DNA from: G965205255 sp965205255
Lineage (GTDB): Bacteria > Pseudomonadota > Gammaproteobacteria > Pseudomonadales > Endozoicomonadaceae
Assembly (NCBI GenBank): GCA_965205255.1
Contig: OZ242051.1
Location: 558,001-622,000, forward strand
Direction of reading: 5' to 3'
Length of the DNA: 64,000 nucleotides
Positions 35,158 to 43,540 of the stretch are shown piece by piece. Every line of letters starts with the position of its first letter. Positions within the stretch are counted from its first letter, which is position 1. The notes below the pieces were generated by a model that did not search any database, had not been told where the DNA came from, and worked only from the letters and a program-made list of their open reading frames with translations. The position numbers and the translations under genes are program-made.

Positions 35158-35200
35158 CTCGTTCCGCATTCCCACAAAAAGCATGGGAGTGCGGAACGAG
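35158..35200. repeat. Long GC-rich palindrome (REP-like unit)
   Basis: Seventeen-base arms, CTCGTTCCGCATTCCCA and TGGGAGTGCGGAACGAG, pair with a single T-G and enclose a 9-nt loop. No T run follows on either strand. The GC content stands out from its surroundings. It lies between two convergent genes. Confidence 0.7.
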
Positions 35201-35263
35201 ACAGAAACAGGGTTTGGTATTTCTCTCATCATCATCGCATTGTTATTTATGGCGCCTTCACGC

Positions 35264-38200
35264 CTAAGGTAATAATTGTCTTAAAAGCGCAATTCTAGGT
35301 TGTAGCACTGGAATGCCTGAAGAATTTGATCCTGCTGTGAACCTGCTGAGCATTCCGGCTTTGTTGATTCCGAGCAAATTGCTAATCAGTTTTTCTGGAT
35401 TTGTGCCCGATTCAAGAAGGAGCTCTACATCAGGATTAATCAATATACCTTGCTGGTTTGTTTTTACAATAACTTCTGGAGTTTCCTGAGCTGATTTTCC
35501 AGTGTCGGTACCTTGTGAAACCTCTTGTTCATAAGGGTCAGTATATTGCCGGAAACTTCTTAATAATTCAGATACTTTGTCATCATCATCATCATTACTT
35601 TCTGGTAAACACCCCGGACAATTTTGAATAGAATACTGCTCAGACGGTTCTGCTTCATCGGCTGTTGGTTCATAGAGAGGTGGTGTTCCTGATTTCTGAG
35701 TTTTATTGTAAAAATCTGTCTCTGACCGATCTAAGCTAGCCTGAGAGTGATTGTCAGAACTTTCATTGGTGACTGAAGATACGGAGTCAGTCAAATTTTC
35801 ACTCTTATTTATAATGCCAATGCTTCCGATGATACCAATAATTCCATAGGCTAAGTAGGCAATTCCCAGACCCAAAGATATGTAGTTAATAGTATCAACT
35901 GCTGCTAAAAAACATTTTTTTTGTGTGGCATTGTAACCCTTACTATAATCAGCGCTTATGTTAAAAGCGGTTGTAAAAGTACTCGTAGCGCCAACAGCGA
36001 TTCCAAGTAGGCTCCCTACCATTACGGCTTTATAAGTACCTGCGCCAAGAGTTTCAGCGCCTTCTGTAGCCATGGCAATAGTGGCATATGTCCATCCGCC
36101 AAAGACAATCATAGAGACACCTTGCAAAGCTTGGAATATGTCACTCATCGTTCTGGCATTTGTATTTTTAGGGGAAGAGAGGGAGGAAACCTGAGTGGTA
36201 CCGGAAATAATTCCAATAAAGGTAACAGGGACTCCAATGAACATAGACACTCCGGAGTTTTCAGCAAAGCCAAGACCTGCTGCACCGGCTGCTGTTCCAA
36301 GCGCAGCTGAGCAAATAGGAAGCAACAACGCAGACACTAGAGTTAACCCAATTGAAAGTGCTGAAAACATGTAAGCAATAAATGGTATATGACCAGATGG
36401 ATCTGTATTCATAATAGGGTTGTTATTAGAAAAACCATAACTGTCTATAGCTTTAAAGGGACTATAACTGTCAGTGCTCATAAAGTGGCGATAGACAGGA
36501 TTATAAGCCCTGTACCCTCCGCCGAGAAACTGATAGCCTGTTACAGGGTCGCTCATCTGCCCGTCAAAGCCTAGTGTATGATGTTGCCATAAACTGACAT
36601 GAGTTGTCTGGTTTAATTGTTGAAGTGTTGCCTGAGTTGATTTGCTGAGTAGGTCATCCTCCATGCCGTAAGGGCTATATACATGTTCGCTCGTTTTATG
36701 GCCCAAAGCATCCAGAGTGGCAAGAACATCTCCTTTATGGTCATAGATATACCAGCTTGTAATCTTACCGTTTTCACTATGTGCAATGCCTTGTAATTCT
36801 GAAGTAAAGTGAACATTATTACTTTGATCTGACTGCACCTGCCCAATAATTTTATCACCTTGGTAGATCATATAAAGTGGATTTTGTATCGCTCTGTTTT
36901 GTGCATCGAAAGATTGTTCGGCTATCTGATGTCCATTGCTATCATAAGTGTAAACAGTATGCTCATGCGTTTGCACATTAGTAAACCTGTCTAACCTGCT
37001 AAATGCATCGTAGTGCAAAGTGTTGCCCTGAGAGTCTTTAACGATACGACCAAAATTATCATATGTGATAGTCTGAGGACGGGCACTAAAGTTGGACACA
37101 TTATCATCCCAAGTTGTTGTATACGACAGCATTCTATGAGGGTCGTAGTTATTATTATCTGCCTTATGACCGTTTGCAGATTGTCCGGCATAGCTATACT
37201 CCGTTTTTTTATGGATTTGTTTTCCATCATTAGTTACTAAGGTTTCCTTCATCGTCTTTATATTATTCCAGTCATCAAACTTATATTTTTGTGACGTAAT
37301 AATCGCTGGTGTACTCAACCTGCTCCCGGATAAATCAGTATCATGAGGACAAAGCGTAGTGGATGTGTTTGGTTTTCCCGTGGTCGTGCATGTCATTGCT
37401 GTGAGACTGTTTGTATCTTTGTCGTAAGTATACGTCTCGATTGCAGTATTTTTTCCGTCAGAACGTGTGAATGAAATAATATCACCGGTTTTCATATCGT
37501 AAAAATAGCTTAGCTGTTGCACAATCTTTTTACCCTGTTGCACAGTGACAGTCGCCAGCTTGCCTAAACTATCATAGGTAAAATGACTGATAACTCCTAT
37601 GCCGTTCATCGTTGATACCGGGCGATTATAGTATTCACTGTAAACTGTCGAACTAAGTAATACGCTTTGTGTATGACCAGGTAGTGTTACCCTGATTTGA
37701 AGTATGCGACTGAAACGGTCGTGCGTTGCTGAATAAGTATTGCCTGAAAAATCTGAAAACGATATAAGACTACCGTAACGATCGTAGCTAAACGTTTCTT
37801 GTCCCTGTGGATAATCAATACCCGCCACCGGTTTGATCGTAACAGGATTAGTTCGAGTGATTTTTACTAACTGACCCGTGTTGTCATTATAATCATAATG
37901 CAGATGACCGATTGCATCTTCTGCATCGGTCAGTCGCCATGAGTTTCTATTGTAGTGGTAAGTTGCATAGGTTATGCCATCAATAGCTGTGCTGGTTTTA
38001 GCATAGCTGTTGTAGGTATAAGTGATCACATGGCCTTTTTGTCTGCCAGATGCGGGCGTATTCATACTAAGCATTCTGCCGTCAGCATCGTATGTGTAGG
38101 TAATCTTGTGACCATATTCATCCATTTTCCAGATTAAATTGCCGGCTGCATTAAAGGCACGGGTACCTAATACATGACAGATTGACTGACCTTTTGGCTT

Positions 38201-41200
38201 AATACAACGTGCTGTTTTATTTCCCTGAACATCATAAGTGTCGTGTAATAAACTACCGTCTGGTGTAATGACTGCCATAAGATTGTTTTTTTGCCATTGC
38301 CAGTGAGTCATGGCACCGTTGGGTTGTGTTTGCTCAATCTTACGACCGTTGCCATCGTAAATCATTGATGTTTTGGTTATCCAAGTTCCTGAGCCTATTG
38401 CAGCCTTCACAAAGTCAAACAGTCCTGCGCTATTACCATTACTGGCCAAAGGCAGTAAACCATAACTGTGTGAATTTTTGAGTGATTTTACCGGCATCAG
38501 CTGACTTTCGAGCGACATTAATAATGCTTTTATTCTTGGGGAATAAACAAATTCACCTTCTACTTTTTCCTGTGGATTAAGTGAAAACACATACTGATCA
38601 ACCGGCTTACCGATAATATTAAATTTGACAACGCTCAGTAGGGGGTAAAGTTTCTGCTTGCCGGATATTAAGGATGATCCTGTCTTATAGGTAATCAACA
38701 ACATATCAGGGTCATTGCGAACCTGAACGCTAACTGTGCTATCGGGTGATTTTGTCCACACCCGACGATTCAAATCGTCATAGCCGTAGGTTGTTGTGAG
38801 CGCAATGGTTTTACCATTATTATCAGCCGCATGATACACGGTTTCGCTGGCAAGTTTTCCGGCACTAGTGTAGGTTTTTTTGCTGTCTTGAATCCAGTTA
38901 GCTGTGCCTTTCATTGACAAAGCTGACATACGTTTATCTCGGTGCCAAACAGAAAGTATCAATGCTTGTTTACCTCCGTTAGCATAAATAAGTTTCTGTT
39001 GTATGCCACTTGGTAATGTTCTGATAAGAGATTGTTCCTGGGGGTTGATAATATAGGTCCACCTGATAATTTGAGGTTTACCTCCTGTTTCAGGGGTAAT
39101 AACCTCTTTCACCGGACGTTGCCAGTTGTCGTAAGTCCAGTCTGTATGTAATGTTTTTAAGGTGTCATCAGTAGAAAGCTTTACGCCATTGCTTAGTGAA
39201 TAGACAGAAGTACCTAACGTTAAGCCCGAATCACCTGCCCTGAGAAAACTACCGGCTTGGCTGATATTGGTCAGTGTATTGCCCGGCGCTATTTCCACAT
39301 TGGTGGTTCTTGTGTTGTTTTTGGTGTTAAAGTGGTGTGTTATGGTAAACGACTCATTCTGAGTAAAACCTGCAGACATGGTACGCCAGAACGACGCCCC
39401 TCCCGCATGAGAGTTCATTTGAATGGTTCTGCCATCAACGGTTGGCAATGGAGGGTTATATTTGGTGACGGTCATGGCAGAAAGTTCACCATAGGCAAGG
39501 TTATTTTGCTGCATGTTGTATTGAAAACTCGCTGATGAGTTGAGTTCGCTGGTGTTTAATTCCGGCAATATGTCACCAGGTTTCAATCGTGCTACTGAAC
39601 TGAAGGGCATCGAGCCAGTTTTTCTGTAAATGATTTGCCAGTTACCGGCCAATGGTGAGTTATCGTCACCAACAGTATGACTAAAACGGGAATGGCTAAA
39701 CAGGTTTAGCGTGTCAATAAGCCGATGCGAGCTTAAGGATTTATAATGTTTTTGCCAAGCTTTTTTATTCTGACTCCATTGCTGTTGCAGTATCTGCCTG
39801 TACTGCTTGATTCGGTCATGGTAGTGGCGAGCAACAGGAATCAGTTTATAATCAAACACGATTTCCTTAACAGGCAGTTGATCATCGGATTTTGCAATAT
39901 AGATCGAAGGTTTTCCACGGGTGTATTTTGGGGTAGCAGGTATAGTGAGTATTTTTTCAGGAAATGTTACCTGTGGCCAGCTAGGGTCCATTGCCGGACA
40001 ATGAACATCACCTTTCGGCGGACAAAACTGGGTAAATGTTTGTCGGCCATAGGCATCTTGCTTCCATATAACCTGCCCGTTACTGTTGTATAGCTTTTTG
40101 TTGATAACCTTTGCGGGTAATACCTGAGGGTCCTGCCCGTCTTTTGTTAATGTATACAATACGTGTTTTGTTTGTTTCGGGAACGAGTAGGTAGAAGGCA
40201 GATCGCCGAAGTTGGTTTGTTTCCAGGGTGAATAATCTGATGTTATGTGTGCAATTAAACTGTGTCTTAGATCGTCAGTTTTAACAACGGTTAATGGTAG
40301 ATGATATTTATTATAAGTGATTGTTGTGCTGGTTAATCCGTTATCCTGAACAACAGTATATGTATAGTTGCTTTTCCGATCCAACAAATTATCTTTACCT
40401 GGCACAGAACTTACGCCACTTAAATATCCGGTAAAATTATGGGTATCTGTCGGGTCGGCGCTGTACCGATACCATGTACGACTGACAGAAATAGCATTTT
40501 TAACAGCAGGGGCCGGCAGTATCATCTGCTCTGTTACCACGGGAATGTGGCTGTTATTAATGCCAGTGGGTAAACCTTGTGATTGTTGGGAATGCTTGTC
40601 TGATTTTAAGTTGCCTAATTTTAAATGCTCTGATTTTAAATTGCTTAATTGTGCACTGTCTGATTCAAAATTGTACAAAAAAACCGTGGCTTGACCTGAT
40701 GGCTCCTCCACACGACGAAGCAACCACGGACGTCCACCCATGATATCGTAGCTGAAACGTATCTGGGCTTCACTATTAGCATTGGCAGGCGTTTGATTAA
40801 TGTTTTTTGTTTTACTGGAAAGTGCAGGTACTGAAATATAATCTAACATCCGCTCGCCTTCGCTTGCTTTCAGATGCAAACGAGTAGTAATTTCATGAGC
40901 CTGAACCGTGATGTCATTTCCACGATAGGTCAGGCGAATGCCCTCTTTAGCACAGACGTTTTGAGCCGATGATATTTGTTTTTGCGTAAGCGGGTGGTTA
41001 CAAATGTAAAGCAGTCGACGGGTTAAATCTAGCGGGCCGGTGCGGTCATAGTAAAGCCATACTCTTTGACCATCACGGCTTTGTTCCCAGTCTTCATAAC
41101 CATTTAAAAGGTGTTCGCGGATACCGGTTGCCATTGCAATAGTCCAGTCGCCGGGCTGGCCTGTAATTGTAACATCACCCAGTTTGTGTCTTAGCAGATG

Positions 41201-41851
41201 CCAGATCTTTTGACCTGTTGAACTATGAGTGCTAACCATCGTAAAACCATGCCCGTCGGAGGTGGTAATATCGGTAGTTTGCCGGCCAGCAACTTCCGAT
41301 ACTGAAGGGCGTTCTGTACCTATATTAAAAGTCCAATGGGGACCAAGCCCAAGCAGGTCAGGGCCATGAGCAGAATAACCGCCTGAATAGGAAAGTACCA
41401 AATTACGTACGCCCTGACCAGAGTCATAAATGGTGCTCGCTACCTTCATACTAAAAGAAGCTGCTCCGGTTCGGGGGTTAACCGAGGCATTCACTTGTCC
41501 GTGAAAATTATCCGCATTAGAGGGCATGGCAGAATCACCATTGCTTAATGCAGGTAATTGCGCTTTTTGCGAGGCTTTTATTATTCTTGTTGTTTTATTA
41601 TTAAAAGAAGCCCACGTTTTACCAGAATCTGCTGTCGTTTGATTAAATGGTGTCAACGTACGAAATGGCTCAGCAGAACGCTGGTATAAAGAACGCTGAA
41701 AATGATGTTTATTCAATGATAAGTTAACAGTAGATGACCAAGCTATTTGCTCAAATGGCAACAAAAAAAAAGGGCAAACAGCCATTGAAAGCAATGTTTT
41801 TGAAAAAAAAACAGTTAAACGATTTTGACGTTTATTACCAAAAATTAACAT
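35264..41851 (-). CDS. Giant Rhs/YD-repeat protein with membrane-spanning C-terminal domain
   Basis: This 2195-residue protein has a hydrophobic N-terminal segment (LLSMAVCPFFLLPF) acting as a likely signal. It then has a conserved N-terminal part (ASVNPRTGAASFSMKV, LSYSGGYSAHGPDLLGLGP) and many YD-type repeats such as YDADGRML, YDVQGNKT, YDSLGKLA, YDNFGRIV and YDSNGHQI from about residue 1000 to 1700. The Rhs core ends with TGYQFLGGGYRAYNPVYRHF, STDSYSPF and NTDPSGH near residue 1818. Such proteins form a hollow cage that encloses a C-terminal toxin. Here the variable end holds about five hydrophobic segments (1820-2000), then an acidic disordered tail with a PPLY motif near residue 2057. 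No vgrG, PAAR or same-strand immunity gene is adjacent. Confidence 0.9.
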   Translation of the reverse strand: MLIFGNKRQNRLTVFFSKTLLSMAVCPFFLLPFEQIAWSSTVNLSLNKHHFQRSLYQRSAEPFRTLTPFNQTTADSGKTWASFNNKTTRIIKASQKAQLPALSNGDSAMPSNADNFHGQVNASVNPRTGAASFSMKVASTIYDSGQGVRNLVLSYSGGYSAHGPDLLGLGPHWTFNIGTERPSVSEVAGRQTTDITTSDGHGFTMVSTHSSTGQKIWHLLRHKLGDVTITGQPGDWTIAMATGIREHLLNGYEDWEQSRDGQRVWLYYDRTGPLDLTRRLLYICNHPLTQKQISSAQNVCAKEGIRLTYRGNDITVQAHEITTRLHLKASEGERMLDYISVPALSSKTKNINQTPANANSEAQIRFSYDIMGGRPWLLRRVEEPSGQATVFLYNFESDSAQLSNLKSEHLKLGNLKSDKHSQQSQGLPTGINNSHIPVVTEQMILPAPAVKNAISVSRTWYRYSADPTDTHNFTGYLSGVSSVPGKDNLLDRKSNYTYTVVQDNGLTSTTITYNKYHLPLTVVKTDDLRHSLIAHITSDYSPWKQTNFGDLPSTYSFPKQTKHVLYTLTKDGQDPQVLPAKVINKKLYNSNGQVIWKQDAYGRQTFTQFCPPKGDVHCPAMDPSWPQVTFPEKILTIPATPKYTRGKPSIYIAKSDDQLPVKEIVFDYKLIPVARHYHDRIKQYRQILQQQWSQNKKAWQKHYKSLSSHRLIDTLNLFSHSRFSHTVGDDNSPLAGNWQIIYRKTGSMPFSSVARLKPGDILPELNTSELNSSASFQYNMQQNNLAYGELSAMTVTKYNPPLPTVDGRTIQMNSHAGGASFWRTMSAGFTQNESFTITHHFNTKNNTRTTNVEIAPGNTLTNISQAGSFLRAGDSGLTLGTSVYSLSNGVKLSTDDTLKTLHTDWTYDNWQRPVKEVITPETGGKPQIIRWTYIINPQEQSLIRTLPSGIQQKLIYANGGKQALILSVWHRDKRMSALSMKGTANWIQDSKKTYTSAGKLASETVYHAADNNGKTIALTTTYGYDDLNRRVWTKSPDSTVSVQVRNDPDMLLITYKTGSSLISGKQKLYPLLSVVKFNIIGKPVDQYVFSLNPQEKVEGEFVYSPRIKALLMSLESQLMPVKSLKNSHSYGLLPLASNGNSAGLFDFVKAAIGSGTWITKTSMIYDGNGRKIEQTQPNGAMTHWQWQKNNLMAVITPDGSLLHDTYDVQGNKTARCIKPKGQSICHVLGTRAFNAAGNLIWKMDEYGHKITYTYDADGRMLSMNTPASGRQKGHVITYTYNSYAKTSTAIDGITYATYHYNRNSWRLTDAEDAIGHLHYDYNDNTGQLVKITRTNPVTIKPVAGIDYPQGQETFSYDRYGSLISFSDFSGNTYSATHDRFSRILQIRVTLPGHTQSVLLSSTVYSEYYNRPVSTMNGIGVISHFTYDSLGKLATVTVQQGKKIVQQLSYFYDMKTGDIISFTRSDGKNTAIETYTYDKDTNSLTAMTCTTTGKPNTSTTLCPHDTDLSGSRLSTPAIITSQKYKFDDWNNIKTMKETLVTNDGKQIHKKTEYSYAGQSANGHKADNNNYDPHRMLSYTTTWDDNVSNFSARPQTITYDNFGRIVKDSQGNTLHYDAFSRLDRFTNVQTHEHTVYTYDSNGHQIAEQSFDAQNRAIQNPLYMIYQGDKIIGQVQSDQSNNVHFTSELQGIAHSENGKITSWYIYDHKGDVLATLDALGHKTSEHVYSPYGMEDDLLSKSTQATLQQLNQTTHVSLWQHHTLGFDGQMSDPVTGYQFLGGGYRAYNPVYRHFMSTDSYSPFKAIDSYGFSNNNPIMNTDPSGHIPFIAYMFSALSIGLTLVSALLLPICSAALGTAAGAAGLGFAENSGVSMFIGVPVTFIGIISGTTQVSSLSSPKNTNARTMSDIFQALQGVSMIVFGGWTYATIAMATEGAETLGAGTYKAVMVGSLLGIAVGATSTFTTAFNISADYSKGYNATQKKCFLAAVDTINYISLGLGIAYLAYGIIGIIGSIGIINKSENLTDSVSSVTNESSDNHSQASLDRSETDFYNKTQKSGTPPLYEPTADEAEPSEQYSIQNCPGCLPESNDDDDDKVSELLRSFRQYTDPYEQEVSQGTDTGKSAQETPEVIVKTNQQGILINPDVELLLESGTNPEKLISNLLGINKAGMLSRFTAGSNSSGIPVLQPRIALLRQLLP

Positions 41852-42457
41852 TTCTTTATCTCATGTTTTTAAGTGACAAAATCAGCAATAATTACTAATA
41901 ATTTAAACTTGTCCGAATTTTTAGATTCACTGAAAAAAGCGCATACACATAAGTTATTTGATCTTTAAAAAAGATAATGCCAACCGGAAAATATGTTAAA
42001 CACGCTGAAACTCTGTTTAAAACAGAGACTTCAATAGAGAACTGCTTACGTTCTTTTTAAAATTCTACTTAATTGATATAATTAATCTGTATAGATATAT
42101 CGAATTTATTTAGGTGTCATATGAAAACATATTTCTTTATACATATATAATTACAATAGATAACTACAATCATATATTAATAATACGTATTTTAAGTAAT
42201 ATCAATAAAATAAATTCATTTTTTACTGTTCATGTAAGCGAATTCACTGTTGCTTCACTGTGTGGCTATTTATGATAATACATAATTAGATATGATGATA
42301 TTCTTATTACCTCAAATAACTTTCAGTATTAATTCAAAAAATTATAAGTTAATACAATTTTAATATGAAAATATATTTATGTTGTTTCGTTGTTTTATAT
42401 TTGTTGTGCTAGAATATTTCAAGAATGGTGCAAGCGTAAAGATTATCTATGTTTTTT
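41852..42457. other. Very AT-rich divergent intergenic region
   Basis: About 600 bp between the divergent Rhs gene and the fimbrial operon, with no supported gene. It should hold both promoters. Confidence 0.5.
42386..42415 (+). promoter_or_regulatory. Possible promoter of the fimbrial operon
   Basis: TAGAAT at 42410-42415 resembles a -10 box. TTCGTT about 18 bp upstream is a weak -35. If used, the minisatellite at 42458-42626 would lie in the transcribed leader. Confidence 0.25.
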
Positions 42458-42626
42458 ACTAAACCCATTAACTAAATCCATTAACTAAATCCATTAACTA
42501 AATCCATTAACTAAATCCATTAACTAAATCCATTAACTAAATCCATTAACTAAATCCATTAACTAAATCCATTAACTAAATCCATTAACTAAATCCATTA
42601 ACTAAATCCAGTTACTAAATCCACCA
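42458..42626. repeat. Minisatellite: 13 tandem copies of a 13-bp unit
   Basis: The unit ACTAAATCCATTA is perfect in ten consecutive copies (42471-42600). One variant copy precedes (ACTAAACCCATTA) and two follow (ending CAGTT and CACCA). It ends 54 bp before the pilin start codon. Confidence 0.97.
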
Positions 42627-42679
42627 AGCAATTAATTAAAGCCATTTGTGGATTAATTTAAATTAAAAGGTGAAATATT

Positions 42680-43198
42680 ATGATTTTTAATAAAGGATTA
42701 ATTAAAAGTACGATGGCTTTCCTTGTACTGGTGTGTGCTAGTATGTTCTATTCCATATCTAGTCAGGCAGCAGCAGCAGCAGGAACAGCTGTTCTAACAC
42801 TCATGGTTGATGCCGTGATACCGCCATCGCCTGGCAAAGTGACAACATTTACAGCGTATTTTGTCGGTTCAGGTACTATTACATTAACCGACCCTTATCA
42901 AACCGGAACACTCACAGGTAATGACTTCAAAATCCAAATGATTGGTGGCACATCGGATAAAGAAGTTGCTGTGTATTATTCATTAGCAGGTCTTCCTACT
43001 GGCTTTGAAGCTGAAGTAAAACTCAATGGTATGGTACTTGGTACTAATCAAAGCAAGGCCGCAAGCTTTACAATCGTTCCACAGGAGATTACAAGCTTTA
43101 CTGGTAATGTTACGATGAGCAAATACGACAATGAGCAAAAGGCAGCACCAAATACTGTACATACTCAGGTGACCTTTCATTTACAGGCGAAAACATAA
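42680..43198 (+). CDS. Fimbrial major subunit of an alternate chaperone-usher system (probable)
   Basis: This 172-residue protein starts at an ATG preceded by AAAAGGTGAAATATT. A signal peptide ends after SISSQA, followed by an Ala-rich mature start (AAAAAGTAVLTLMVDAVIPP). The mature part is small, beta-rich and cysteine-free, ends THVTFHLQAK-like (HTQVTFHLQAKT), and opens the usher-chaperone-adhesin operon. CS1/CfaB and EcpA pilins share the size, lack of cysteines and first position. Direct sequence resemblance is limited, so the call rests largely on context. The upstream minisatellite may influence its expression. Confidence 0.7.
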   Translation: MIFNKGLIKSTMAFLVLVCASMFYSISSQAAAAAGTAVLTLMVDAVIPPSPGKVTTFTAYFVGSGTITLTDPYQTGTLTGNDFKIQMIGGTSDKEVAVYYSLAGLPTGFEAEVKLNGMVLGTNQSKAASFTIVPQEITSFTGNVTMSKYDNEQKAAPNTVHTQVTFHLQAKT

Positions 43199-43308
43199 GC
43201 ATATAGCGTAATTTCTAGGCTAGAGAGCCAGAATCTATCAGCATGAGTTTTTTGATTATTTTTTAGATTTTGGTTTTTTGATAGTCAGTGTCTTGTGTTT
43301 GTTATGTG

Positions 43309-43455
43309 TAATACCAGAACCTGCTTCTACTCTTTTATGGTGCTAATTTTTTGGTCTTTTTGTTATGGTGGCGAGCTTTGTACTCGTCAGTTATCTTTAA
43401 CCGTAAACAATAAAAGCTTGCTTATGATGGTGGTTAGAAGCAGTTTTGAAAAAAG
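43309..43455. repeat. Degenerate MITE-like repeat inside the fimbrial operon
   Basis: TAATACCAGAACCTGCTTCTA at the left and GGTTAGAAGCAGTTTTG at the right match the family ends. The body retains TTTTGGTCTTTTTGTTATG and AATAAAAGCTTGCTTATGATG in altered form. It separates the pilin gene from the usher gene. Confidence 0.7.
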
Positions 43456-43540
43456 ATTAAAACCTATATTTATTTGTGAATACATTATAACTTTTTTTTT
43501 GAGTTTTTCCCTAAGTTAAATTTTAAAGCGGGTATTAGGC

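Noticed and set aside
39257..40694. Plus-strand frames within the Rhs gene
   Set aside because: They are shadows of the long continuous minus-strand frame.
35264..41851. Type VI secretion or Tc-toxin locus
   Set aside because: No vgrG, PAAR, hcp, tcA or tcB-like gene is adjacent; only the Rhs protein is present.
42458..42626. CRISPR array
   Set aside because: Units are 13 bp and directly adjacent without spacers, and no cas genes are near; it is a minisatellite.
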